This document shows positions 1-6,710 of a stretch of 7,124 nucleotides of DNA, piece after piece (position 1 is the first letter of the stretch; every line of letters begins with the position of its first letter). The DNA is from Lentisphaeria bacterium. Its GTDB lineage: Bacteria; Verrucomicrobiota; Lentisphaeria; Victivallales; UBA1829. The stretch lies in NCBI GenBank assembly GCA_017540385.1, contig JAFYBD010000023.1, positions 1 to 7,124 on the forward strand, given 5' to 3'. The notes under the pieces were generated by a model. It was given only the letters and a program-made list of their open reading frames with translations, had not been told where the DNA came from and made no database searches. The translations under genes and the position numbers were made by a program.

Positions 1-732
1 GGCTGTCCCCACCGTGCCCTTTTCTACGCGCTGACCAAGTTCGACGTGATCGTGACGGGCGACATCGGCTGCTACAGCCTGGCGGTCTTTCCACCGCTGG
101 AACGCACCGACGTGCTGATCTGCATGGGCGGCGGCTTCACGCTCGCGCACGGTCTCGACAAGGCCGGAGAGAAGAAGAAAGTCGTCGGCGTGCTCGGCGA
201 TTCCACGTTCTTCCACTCCGGCATCACCGGGCTCCTGGACGTGGTGTACAACGGCGGAGCCTCCACGCTCATCGTTGTCGACAATTCCAGCACCGCCATG
301 ACCGGCCATCAGGACCATCCCGGCACCGGACGCACCATCTCCGGCGCGCCCGCCCCTGCCGCGTCCATCGAGGCCATCGCACGCGCCTGCGGGATGAAAC
401 GCGTCACCGTCTGCGATCCATTCGACCAGAAACGCCTTCACGACGTGCTGGCGGAGGAGATCGCCTCCGACGAACCGTCGCTCATCATCTCGAAGGCCCC
501 CTGCCCGCTCCAGATACGCCGTCGGCTCGGTCCCGTCCGGGCCATCGACTCCGGCCTCTGCAAGCGCTGCGGCGCCTGCCTCAAATGCGGCTGTCCCGCC
601 ATCGTCCTCACGGAACGCGGCGGCAGGCCGTCCATCGATCCGCAGCTCTGCGCGGGCTGCCGTCTCTGCGAATCGCTCTGCAGGTTCGGGGCGATCGCGC
701 AGGTGAATGAATCCGGGGCGTCGGCATCATGA
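1..732 (+). CDS. iorA: Indolepyruvate ferredoxin oxidoreductase, alpha subunit (C-terminal 243 residues, 5' end outside window)
   Basis: IorA with IorB oxidatively decarboxylates aryl pyruvates (indolepyruvate, phenylpyruvate) to aryl-acetyl-CoA and passes electrons to ferredoxin; it is a cytoplasmic enzyme of anaerobic aromatic amino-acid catabolism. The reading frame is open from base 1, so only the C-terminal part is present. Visible residues begin with GCPHR, followed by GDIGCYSL (about residue 20), a thiamine-pyrophosphate-binding stretch from GDS (66-68) to DN (94-95), and a C-terminal two-cluster ferredoxin domain. Cluster 1 has Cys187, 190, 193 and 198 (CxxCxxCx4CP, the spacing usual in IorA), with an additional Cys196. 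Cluster 2 has Cys217, 220, 223 and 227 (CxxCxxCx3C), with Arg instead of the usual Pro after the last Cys. The stop overlaps the start of the downstream Nudix gene by 4 bp, so the two are probably co-transcribed. iorB, often next to iorA, is not downstream here. Family assignment is confident; substrate preference cannot be judged. Confidence 0.93.
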   Translation, partial: GCPHRALFYALTKFDVIVTGDIGCYSLAVFPPLERTDVLICMGGGFTLAHGLDKAGEKKKVVGVLGDSTFFHSGITGLLDVVYNGGASTLIVVDNSSTAMTGHQDHPGTGRTISGAPAPAASIEAIARACGMKRVTVCDPFDQKRLHDVLAEEIASDEPSLIISKAPCPLQIRRRLGPVRAIDSGLCKRCGACLKCGCPAIVLTERGGRPSIDPQLCAGCRLCESLCRFGAIAQVNESGASAS

Positions 733-1286
733 AGATACTCGACCGCAGCACCATCGCCTCCGGCGGCTGGATTTCGCTCCAGAAGATCACCTACGAGGGG
801 CACGACGGCAAGATCCGCACCTGGGAGGCCGCGTCGCGCGTGAACTCCATGGGCGCGGTCATGATGATCCCGGTCACGAAACAGAACGGCGACCTCGTCG
901 TGATCCGCCAGTTCCGGCCCCCGACCGGGCGGCTTGTCTACGAGTTCCCGGCCGGGCTCATCAACCCCGGCGAAGACCCGGTGGAGGCCGCCATCCGCGA
1001 GCTCAAGGAGGAGACCGGCTACGTCGGCACTGTGGACTTCTGCACCCCGCGCGTCTTCACCTCGCCGGGCCTCTCGTCGGAGTTCGTCCACCTCGTGCGG
1101 ATGACGGTCGACCTGGACGCCCAGACCGACCTGAAGACGCATTTCGACGAATCGGAGAGCATCGAGACGTTCCTCGTGCCGCAGGCTTCGCTCCCGGACT
1201 TCATCCGGCGCGCCGAAACGGAAGGCTGCGGCGTCGACACGAAGCTCTACATGTGGGCCATCACGCAGGGCGGGTTCCTCGCCTGA
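729..1286 (+). CDS. Nudix hydrolase, ADP-ribose pyrophosphatase-like (185 aa)
   Basis: This is a probable cytoplasmic hydrolase of ADP-ribose or related nucleoside diphosphate sugars, yielding AMP and ribose 5-phosphate. The Nudix box is complete at residues 76-98 and fits Gx5Ex7REUxEExGU: Gly76, Glu82, Arg90-Glu91, Glu94-Glu95, Gly97. It is preceded by RQFRPP (60-65) and EFPAG (72-76), both typical of the ADP-ribose pyrophosphatase branch (NudF/NUDT5-like). A proline (Pro113) lies about 15 residues after the box, the position associated with ADP-ribose specificity in that family. At 185 residues the protein has the usual length. The ATG overlaps the iorA stop (ATGA); GGGG at 715-718 is a possible weak ribosome-binding site, and translational coupling is likely. 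No functional link to IorA is evident from sequence. Other Nudix substrates such as GDP-mannose (NudK-like) cannot be excluded. Confidence 0.9.
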   Translation: MKILDRSTIASGGWISLQKITYEGHDGKIRTWEAASRVNSMGAVMMIPVTKQNGDLVVIRQFRPPTGRLVYEFPAGLINPGEDPVEAAIRELKEETGYVGTVDFCTPRVFTSPGLSSEFVHLVRMTVDLDAQTDLKTHFDESESIETFLVPQASLPDFIRRAETEGCGVDTKLYMWAITQGGFLA

Positions 1287-1340
1287 CCGGGCATTTTCCG
1301 GCAAAAACCTCCTTTTTTCCGAGAAAAAAACGTTTTTCAT

Positions 1341-1368
1341 TTGCCATTTCAGAATTTCATGCTATATT
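1341..1368 (+). promoter_or_regulatory. Probable sigma-70-type promoter of the bS22-like gene
   Basis: TTGCCA (1341-1346) and TATATT (1363-1368) are separated by 16 bp, inside a conspicuously AT-rich island (about 1302-1382) between GC-rich genes. A second possible -10, TACAAT at 1371-1376, overlaps the same area with a poorer -35. Transcription would begin near 1375-1382, leaving a leader of about 40 nt before the ATG at 1418. Consensus match by eye only; the sigma factor and start site are inferred. Confidence 0.6.
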
Positions 1369-1417
1369 CTTACAATAATTTTTTCCAACAGGAAACTTAC
1401 AACCAGGAATCTTCAAC

Positions 1418-1507
1418 ATGGGCAATCTGAGAAAAAAACGCCGTCGCAAAATCGCTCAGCACAAACGCAAAAAACTGCTGAAAGCCATGCGGCATAAAAA
1501 CAAGTAA
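1418..1507 (+). CDS. bS22/mS38-like AURKAIP1/COX24-domain small ribosomal protein (29 aa)
   Basis: This very short gene encodes MGNLRKKRRRKIAQHKRKKL followed by LKAMRHKNK, of which more than half is Lys or Arg. The MG-x2-KKRRxK...HKxxKLL pattern is that of the AURKAIP1/COX24 domain found in the mycobacterial small-subunit protein bS22 (about 33 aa) and in the mitochondrial ribosomal protein mS38. The expected role is therefore an RNA-embedded peptide of the 30S subunit, near the decoding centre in the known structures. Supporting evidence that it is a real gene: its own AT-rich promoter, AGGA at 1405-1408 nine bases before the ATG, and a following hairpin/T-rich terminator. Codons are strongly AAA-biased, unlike the GC-rich neighbours, which fits either high expression or simply the Lys content. 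Recognition is from motif memory, not alignment. Confidence 0.8.
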   Translation: MGNLRKKRRRKIAQHKRKKLLKAMRHKNK

Positions 1508-1547
1508 GCGGTCATACCGCCTCTTGTTCACCCGGCGGACGACCGGG
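1508..1547 (+). other. Two short tandem hairpins directly after the bS22-like stop codon
   Basis: The first hairpin pairs GCGGT (1508-1512) with ACCGC (1516-1520) around a CAT loop and starts at the base after the stop codon. The second pairs CCCGG (1531-1535) with CCGGG (1543-1547) around a 7-nt loop. Both are only 5 bp but GC-rich. They lie just upstream of the larger terminator-like hairpin at 1556-1593 and may protect the 3' end of the small mRNA or belong to the leader of the TPR gene. Function is unknown. Confidence 0.35.
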
Positions 1548-1555
1548 ACGAATGG

Positions 1556-1602
1556 AACGCGCCCCGAGGTGCCGACGGCACTTGCGGCGCGTTTCTCTTT
1601 TT
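1556..1602 (+). terminator. Probable rho-independent terminator (or attenuator) between the bS22-like and TPR genes
   Basis: AACGCGCC (1556-1563) pairs perfectly with GGCGCGTT (1586-1593). Inside it AGGTGCC (1567-1573) pairs with GGCACTT (1577-1583), with one G-U, around a GAC loop; a 3x2 internal loop separates the two stems. A T-rich but C-interrupted tail (TTTCTCTTTTT) follows at 1592-1602. It sits after the 29-codon gene and 32 nt before the TPR start. I could not find a convincing promoter between it and the TPR gene, so partial read-through or attenuation is possible. Confidence 0.6.
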
Positions 1603-1634
1603 CACCACTTTATTCTCCGAGAACGGCTTCCGGC

Positions 1635-3491
1635 ATGAAACCATTCATCACGCTCCGAATCCTCGCAGCAGCCGCGGCTTTGGCCGCGACGCAGCTCCCG
1701 CATATGCGCGTCGCCGCCGCCGAAGGCGACATGGAATCGGACTACCTGCCGAATACCACGCTGTTCTTCGAGGAACTGCTCCCCTCGCGCGAAGCGGTCG
1801 ACGAGGCCGAACTTCTCACCGATCTCGGGAGGCTCTTCGACCATCCCCTGCTCACGGGGAAATACAAGGAGAGCGACCTCGAAAGAATCTTCGAGATGGC
1901 CGAGAAACACCCCGACGTCGAGGCGATGTTCTCGCCGCTCGTCCAGGCCTCCGGTCAACGCGAACTCCACGACAAGATCATCCCGCGTCTGCTGAAACTC
2001 GCCGATGCGCATCCGACGTCCCGCGAGCTCAACCTCACCGCGGCCGAAATCCTCGTGCAGGAGAAACGCGTCGAGGAGGCGCTCCCCTATTTCGAACGTG
2101 CGTTCGAGATCGTCCGAAACGACCCGGAACCGGCGTCCGAACGCCGCCGCGAGTACAACGCCAACATCGCGTCCAAGCTCATCCTGCTCTATTCGGACAA
2201 GGCGCTCGACAAGGCGCGCCGCGCAGATCCGGCGCAGGCTGACGAGGTCGCGAAATACCTTGAAAAACTCCACGCGCTCCGCGCCGAGGTCCAGGGCATG
2301 AAGGCGTTCGACTCCTCCCCCCAGGTCCGCTCCGCGCTCATCATCTCCTGCAACGGTGAAATGGACGTGACCGGGGCAAAATCCCCCCTCGCGACCTCCG
2401 TGCTGATCCCGTTCGATCAGGATTCCTGGCGTCTGCGCGACGAGATGGAAGCCATCGCCGAGACCACGCTTCGGAATCTCCTGCGCAGGAAGAAGGAGCT
2501 CGAGAATCCCGAACTGCCCGCGCCGTTCCGCGTGCTCAACGAACTCGGCTACGGCTCCCGCATCATGACCGCCGCGCTGACGCGTCTGGCCGAAGCGCCC
2601 GACGACACCGAGGCGCTGTTCTGCGTGGCCATTCTGGCCGACGGTCTCGGAGAACCCCTGCTCGGCGCTCGGGCTTGGGACCGCATTTTCGCCGTCGTGA
2701 AGAGCCCCGCCCCCGGCATGTTCGCCGTCTGCGTGTCGCTCCAGATGAGCGCCGGACTGTACGACGAGGCCGAGCGCACCTACCGCATCCTCGGGTCGCT
2801 CATCGACGATCAGAACCTCCTGAACGGCAGTCTCGGCCAGCTCGAGTTCGACCGCGGCAACTACCGGAAGGCCCTCGAATACCTGAAGAAGGCCCCGCTC
2901 GACGCCCAGCGCATGGTGCTGGAGTCCGAATGTTACCGGTTCCTCGGCGACTGGCCGCGCGCGCTCGAACGCCTCCGCAACGCCATGCGCACCGCGCCCG
3001 AACTCGCCCGTCGCCGCGGCGTCCGCCTGATGGCCGCGAATCTGGGCGACAAGGCCAACGACATGCAGTTCGTGGAGGAGATGCTCGCGCCGATGCTCCG
3101 CCAGAACAATTTCGACAACGGCGACATCTCCGACGCCGAGGTCTACAATTCGCTCGGCTACATCTTCGCCGACCACGGGCACAAGCTCACGGACGCGCTG
3201 GGATACATCAGGAAGGCCGTCGAACTCGAGCCCGAAAACGGCGCGATCGCCGACAGCCTCGCATGGGTGTTCTACCGCCTGGGGCGGTTCCAGGATGCCC
3301 GGCGCGAGATCGTCCGCGCCATCGGCCTGATGGGCGACAAGATCGACGCGACCATCCTCGACCATGCAGGCGACATCTATGCCGCGCTCGGGGACATGAC
3401 GAACGCCCGCGATTACTGGAGCAGGGCGCTTCTGCTGAACGGCGACGTGGACTACGACGCCATCGAACGCAAGATCGGCTCCGCCAGGTGA
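1635..3491 (+). CDS. Exported tetratricopeptide-repeat protein of unknown function (618 aa)
   Basis: The start at ATG 1635 is chosen because it begins a clear Sec signal peptide: MKPF-x3-R, a hydrophobic Ala-rich core (residues 9-19) and a likely cleavage after AAA at about residue 29. In-frame sequence back to 1524 would place 37 residues before the signal and run across the terminator hairpin, so it is rejected. There is no lipobox Cys, so the mature protein is probably periplasmic. Helical TPR-like repeats are visible around 131-164, 403-421 and 433-455. The best ones lie at the C-terminus: 503-537 (NSLGYIFADHG), 538-571 (SLAWVFYRLGRF) and 575-608 (AGDIYAALGDM), a series common in bacterial TPR proteins that act as assembly or scaffold factors. 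Residues 228-270 contain a non-repeat segment I do not recognise. The ribosome-binding site is weak (GAGAACGG, 1618-1625). No partner can be named from context. Confidence 0.85.
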   Translation: MKPFITLRILAAAAALAATQLPHMRVAAAEGDMESDYLPNTTLFFEELLPSREAVDEAELLTDLGRLFDHPLLTGKYKESDLERIFEMAEKHPDVEAMFSPLVQASGQRELHDKIIPRLLKLADAHPTSRELNLTAAEILVQEKRVEEALPYFERAFEIVRNDPEPASERRREYNANIASKLILLYSDKALDKARRADPAQADEVAKYLEKLHALRAEVQGMKAFDSSPQVRSALIISCNGEMDVTGAKSPLATSVLIPFDQDSWRLRDEMEAIAETTLRNLLRRKKELENPELPAPFRVLNELGYGSRIMTAALTRLAEAPDDTEALFCVAILADGLGEPLLGARAWDRIFAVVKSPAPGMFAVCVSLQMSAGLYDEAERTYRILGSLIDDQNLLNGSLGQLEFDRGNYRKALEYLKKAPLDAQRMVLESECYRFLGDWPRALERLRNAMRTAPELARRRGVRLMAANLGDKANDMQFVEEMLAPMLRQNNFDNGDISDAEVYNSLGYIFADHGHKLTDALGYIRKAVELEPENGAIADSLAWVFYRLGRFQDARREIVRAIGLMGDKIDATILDHAGDIYAALGDMTNARDYWSRALLLNGDVDYDAIERKIGSAR

Positions 3492-3506
3492 CATCCCCCC
3501 TGCCCC

Positions 3507-3525
3507 GTTTCCCCCGTTCGGAAAC
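3507..3525 (+). other. Small inverted repeat downstream of the TPR gene, possible weak 3' hairpin
   Basis: GTTTCC (3507-3512) pairs with GGAAAC (3520-3525) around a 7-nt loop, 16 nt after the TPR stop. No T-run follows directly; T-rich sequence (3558-3574) comes only about 30 nt later. It may mark the 3' end of the TPR mRNA but is not a canonical terminator. The rest of the 163-bp gap holds the ptsH promoter. Confidence 0.25.
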
Positions 3526-3589
3526 CGCCCTTTCCCTGTCTGCGGAACCACCTTTACGTTTTTTGTCTTTTTTCCACGATGGATTTGAA

Positions 3590-3618
3590 TTGACGATAAA
3601 ACAGGTGTATATTATTAT
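3590..3618 (+). promoter_or_regulatory. Sigma-70-type promoter of the ptsH-ptsI operon
   Basis: TTGACG (3590-3595) and TATTAT (3613-3618) are separated by an ideal 17 bp, in an AT-rich island (about 3554-3630) that stands out from the GC-rich surroundings. Transcription would start near 3625, giving a leader of about 30 nt. No operator-like inverted repeat or catabolite-response-like palindrome is obvious around it. The leader carries only a poor, distant ribosome-binding site (AGAGG, 3635-3639, 15 nt before the ATG). Confidence 0.7.
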
Positions 3619-3654
3619 AAGAGTTTTTTACCGCAGAGGCATACACGTCGCACC

Positions 3655-3936
3655 ATGAATGAAACGAATCTCTCCAAAGACTTCGTAGTCAGCAATCCCC
3701 TGGGGATTCATGCCCGCCCGGCATCCGTCTTCGTGCAGACGGCGACCGGGTTCGCGTCCGACGTGTCCGTCACGAACCTCGACACATCCAATACCGCCGA
3801 CGGCAAAAGCGTGATGTCCATGCTCATGCTCTCCGCTCCGCAGGGTACCCGCATCCGTCTGGACGTCTCCGGCGAGGACGCGGTCACCGCCATGGAGGCC
3901 CTTTCCCGGCTCATAGAGGAAGGCTTCAACGAATGA
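3655..3936 (+). CDS. ptsH: Phosphocarrier protein HPr (93 aa)
   Basis: HPr accepts the phosphoryl group from Enzyme I on a histidine and passes it to EIIA domains in the phosphoenolpyruvate-dependent phosphotransferase system; it is a soluble cytoplasmic protein. The active-site signature NPLGIHARPAS spans residues 14-24, with phosphorylatable His19 and adjacent Arg21. The helix-2 regulatory region DGKSVMSMLML (49-59) keeps a serine (Ser52) at the position equivalent to Ser46 of model HPr proteins, the target of HPr kinase/phosphorylase in species that have it. Length is normal apart from a few extra residues at the start. It is first in the operon, and its stop overlaps the ptsI start by 4 bp (ATGA), which implies translational coupling. 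Identity is near certain; whether Ser52 is used depends on an hprK gene not seen here. Confidence 0.96.
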   Translation: MNETNLSKDFVVSNPLGIHARPASVFVQTATGFASDVSVTNLDTSNTADGKSVMSMLMLSAPQGTRIRLDVSGEDAVTAMEALSRLIEEGFNE

Positions 3937-5777
3937 CAGTCCCCGCATCCTCCGACCCCCTCCCCGCCCCCGACCGGCGGATCCCCCCCGACCAGGCGGA
4001 AAAGAAGGAGGTCCTCTTCCACGGTTTCCCCGCATCGCCCGGAATCTGCCGCGGCCGTGCGCTCGTATTCGGATCCGCCCACACGGATTTCAACGAGATC
4101 GAACCGATCCCGATCGAGCCGTCCCAGGTCGAGTCCGAGATCGCGCATTTCCAGGCCGCCATCGAGAAGACGAAGTCCGAGATCAAGGCCCTGCAGGCGA
4201 AGATGCAGAAGACCGTCGAGAAACGCGACGCGAAGATTTTCGACGCGCATCTCCTGATCGTGGAGGACAAACTCCTGCACAAGGAAGTCATCTCCCGGAT
4301 ACGCGATAAACTCTGCAACGCCCAGTCGTCGTTCCTGCTCACCATCGAACGGTATATCAAGGCCATCTCCGGCGCGGGCGACTCCTATCTCACCGAACGC
4401 GCCGCCGACCTGCGCGACATCGCGAACCGGTTCCTCCGCAATCTCGGCGGGGACGCCGACGGCGGCCTCTCCCTCAGCAATCTCCCCGAGAACACCGTGG
4501 TCATCGCACACGACCTGACCCCGTCCGACACCGCCATGCTCGACCGGAAGAACATCCTCGGGTTCGCAATCGAGACCGGCAGCCGCACCTGCCACACGTC
4601 CATCCTGGCGCGTTCCCTGCGGATCCCTGCGGTCGTCGGCATGCGCAATATCGCGGGCAAGATCGCCAACGGCGACGAGGTCATCGTGGACGGATTCCTC
4701 GGCATGGTCGTGCGGAATCCCAGCCGCGACACGCTCGCGTTCTACAAGGAGAAGATCAGCCGCAAGGACGAGCTCTACAATTCGCTCCTGAAGGACAGCT
4801 CCCGCGCCGCCGAAACGACCGACGGATACCGCATCAAGCTCTGCGCGAACATCGAAGGCGCGGACGACCTTGAGCAGGTGTTCCGCTGCGGCGCTGAGGG
4901 CATCGGACTCTTCCGCACCGAATACCTCTTCATGAACACCCAGACACCCCCGGACGAGGAAACGCAGTACGGCATCTACGTGAAGGTCCTCCGCGCCATG
5001 CGCGGCCGCGCCGTGACCATCCGCACCGTCGACCTCGGCGGTGACAAGCTCGATCCTGCGTCGGCGTCCGCCATCCGCGAGCCGAATCCGTTCCTCGGCC
5101 TCCGCGCGATCCGTCTTTGCCACGAGAAACCGCAGATCATCCGCACCCAGCTGCGCGCGCTCCTGCGCGCCGGTGCCGAGGGCGACCTCAGGATCATGTT
5201 CCCGATGGTCTCCTCGCTCTGCGAGATCGAGGAGCTGCTCGCCATCCGCGACGAGATCATCGAGGACCTGAAACGCGAGAACATCCCGTTCGATCCGAAG
5301 GTGAAGTTCGGCGCGATGATCGAGATACCGTCCGCCGCCCTGATCGCCGACGCGCTCGCCGCGAAGGTCGATTTCTTCAGCATCGGATCCAACGACCTCG
5401 TGCAGTACACGCTCGCGGTCGACCGCCTGAACGAACGCGTCGCGTATCTCTACCGTCCGAGCCATCCGGCCGTGATGGAGCTCGTCCGCCTGACCGTCCA
5501 GGCCGCGAAGAAACACCGCATCCCGGTGTGCGTCTGCGGCGAGATCGCCGCCGATCCCAGGTTCACCCCGATCCTGCTCGGCATGGGCGTGCTCGAACTC
5601 AGCATGGGCGCAAGCGCCATCGCGGAGATACGCGGCGTGATCCGCAAGATCTCCATGCTCGACTCCGAACGACTCGCAAAGATCGCCCTCACGGCGGAAG
5701 ATCCCGAGGACGTGATGACGCTCGCCAAGGAGCATATCCAGTCCGTCGCGCCGGATATCGCGTCCATCCTCGGCTGA
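3933..5777 (+). CDS. ptsI: Phosphoenolpyruvate-protein phosphotransferase, Enzyme I (614 aa)
   Basis: Enzyme I autophosphorylates from phosphoenolpyruvate and phosphorylates HPr. Domains in order: an N-terminal Pro/charge-rich extension (1-26), the EI N-terminal domain from GFPASPGI (31-38) with the HPr-binding helices, the phosphohistidine swivel domain with GSRTCHTSILARS (216-228; active His221), then the PEP-binding barrel. The barrel shows LFRTEYLF (327-333), TIRTVDLGGDK (362-372), NPFLGLRAIR (385-394), MFPMVSS (422-428), GSNDLVQYT (485-493) and the catalytic-loop CGE (535-537, Cys535). All key residues appear present. It is about 40 residues longer than E. coli EI, mostly from the N-terminal extension. 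The start is supported by the ATGA overlap with ptsH and by GAGGAAGG (3916-3923). Cys precedes the active His where Ser is usual. This could be a nitrogen-type or regulatory variant, but there is no GAF domain. Confidence 0.96.
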   Translation: MTVPASSDPLPAPDRRIPPDQAEKKEVLFHGFPASPGICRGRALVFGSAHTDFNEIEPIPIEPSQVESEIAHFQAAIEKTKSEIKALQAKMQKTVEKRDAKIFDAHLLIVEDKLLHKEVISRIRDKLCNAQSSFLLTIERYIKAISGAGDSYLTERAADLRDIANRFLRNLGGDADGGLSLSNLPENTVVIAHDLTPSDTAMLDRKNILGFAIETGSRTCHTSILARSLRIPAVVGMRNIAGKIANGDEVIVDGFLGMVVRNPSRDTLAFYKEKISRKDELYNSLLKDSSRAAETTDGYRIKLCANIEGADDLEQVFRCGAEGIGLFRTEYLFMNTQTPPDEETQYGIYVKVLRAMRGRAVTIRTVDLGGDKLDPASASAIREPNPFLGLRAIRLCHEKPQIIRTQLRALLRAGAEGDLRIMFPMVSSLCEIEELLAIRDEIIEDLKRENIPFDPKVKFGAMIEIPSAALIADALAAKVDFFSIGSNDLVQYTLAVDRLNERVAYLYRPSHPAVMELVRLTVQAAKKHRIPVCVCGEIAADPRFTPILLGMGVLELSMGASAIAEIRGVIRKISMLDSERLAKIALTAEDPEDVMTLAKEHIQSVAPDIASILG

Positions 5778-5799
5778 ACGGAAAGGACGCCGCCCCCCG

Positions 5800-6693
5800 A
5801 TGCCCGATTTCCTGCCCCCGTGGCTGCTCCCCGTGATCGGTTCCGCCATCGCGCTCGGGTTCTACGACCTCTGCAAAAAACACGCCGTCGAGAAGAACTC
5901 CGTCCTGCACGTGCTCTTCTTCGCCACCCTCTGCGGCTCGGCGTTCTATCTGATCGCGACCGTGCTGTGGACCGGGTCGCTGGCGGACGCAAAATGCACG
6001 GCGCGCGATTTCGGCCTCATCGTGCTGAAATCCCTGCTCGTGTCCTCCAGCTGGATTTGCGTCTACTATGCCATGCGCGACCTGCCGATCTCCATCGCCG
6101 CTCCGATCCGCGCCAGCAGCCCGGTCTGGACCTTCCTCGGCGGGCTCCTGCTCTTCCACGAAGTCCCCACGTTCGCCCAGGCGTGCGCGATGATCCTGAT
6201 CTTCACCGGCTACTATCTCTTCTCCGTCTTCGGCAAACTCGAGGGCATCTCGTTCTGGCGCGCCCGCGAAGTCCACCTGATCCTCCTCGGCACGCTCCTC
6301 GGGGCCGGGTCGGCGCTGTACGACAAATACCTCATGAACGTCCTCGGCATCCCCCCCCGCACCGTGCAGTTCTGGTTCTCGGTCGACCTCGTGGCGATCC
6401 TCGGCGCCGTCTGCCTCTTCCGCGCGAAATGCTTCGGCAAGCACCACAAGTTCGTCTGGCGCTGGACGATCCCCCTCACCGGGATCCTGCTCATCCTGGC
6501 CGATTTCCTGTATTTCTACGCCGTGAGCCTGCCGGACATCCAGATTTCGCTCGTCTCGCTGGTGCGGCGCTGCAGCTGCATCGTGTCGTTCACCGCCGGC
6601 GCATGGTATTTCCGCGACGTGCATGTGAAGAAGAAAGCATGTGCGCTGGCCCTGATCCTCCTCGGCGTCGTCATCCTCGCCCTCGCGAAGTGA
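5800..6693 (+). CDS. EamA/DMT-superfamily membrane transporter (297 aa)
   Basis: This is a multi-pass inner-membrane protein of the drug/metabolite transporter superfamily. About ten hydrophobic helices can be placed: residues 8-26, 36-57, 71-92, 97-118, 126-145, 158-175, 190-207, 222-241, 247-269 and 277-295, forming two five-helix EamA repeats. Typical EamA features include the short first helix, the YYAMRDLPISIAAPIRASSP segment (89-108) at the helix 3-4 hinge, and LLLFHE (116-121). The second repeat shows the matching FLYFYAVSLPDIQISLVSLV region (236-255). It lies 22 nt after ptsI with AGGA (5784-5787) upstream of the ATG, so it is very likely in the pts operon. Substrate is unknown; members move amino acids, sugars, nucleotides or other metabolites. 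The family is not part of the PTS, and linkage to ptsI does not by itself show a shared pathway. Confidence 0.87.
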   Translation: MPDFLPPWLLPVIGSAIALGFYDLCKKHAVEKNSVLHVLFFATLCGSAFYLIATVLWTGSLADAKCTARDFGLIVLKSLLVSSSWICVYYAMRDLPISIAAPIRASSPVWTFLGGLLLFHEVPTFAQACAMILIFTGYYLFSVFGKLEGISFWRAREVHLILLGTLLGAGSALYDKYLMNVLGIPPRTVQFWFSVDLVAILGAVCLFRAKCFGKHHKFVWRWTIPLTGILLILADFLYFYAVSLPDIQISLVSLVRRCSCIVSFTAGAWYFRDVHVKKKACALALILLGVVILALAK

Positions 6694-6710
6694 CAAACGA
6701 AGGTGAAACC

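Noticed and set aside
1287..1338. Possible terminator after the Nudix gene (CCGG hairpin at 1287-1301, T-run at 1313-1318; A/T inverted repeat 1323-1338)
   Set aside because: The stem is only 4 bp and the T-run lies more than 10 nt away; the A/T repeat is a weak palindrome inside the promoter island. Termination here is possible but not supported well enough to annotate.
1524..1634. Upstream in-frame start for the TPR protein at 1524
   Set aside because: It would put 37 residues before an obvious signal peptide and translate through the terminator-like hairpin at 1556-1593; it is not an ATG and lacks a ribosome-binding site.
1602..3551. Minus-strand open frame (649 codons) opposite the TPR gene
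   Set aside because: Antisense shadow with biased composition; the plus frame has a signal peptide and recognisable TPR motifs.
3708..5849. Long minus-strand open frame (713 codons) opposite ptsH and ptsI
   Set aside because: It is an antisense shadow of two well-recognised genes; the translation is low-complexity (Asp/Glu/Gly/Arg-rich) with no motif, as expected from GC-rich codon bias.
5689..6696. Minus-strand frame and the plus-strand frame 5820-6875 over the transporter gene
   Set aside because: Both are shadows of the transporter, which has ten coherent membrane helices; the plus-strand frame only happens to run into the genuine 54-codon gene at its end.
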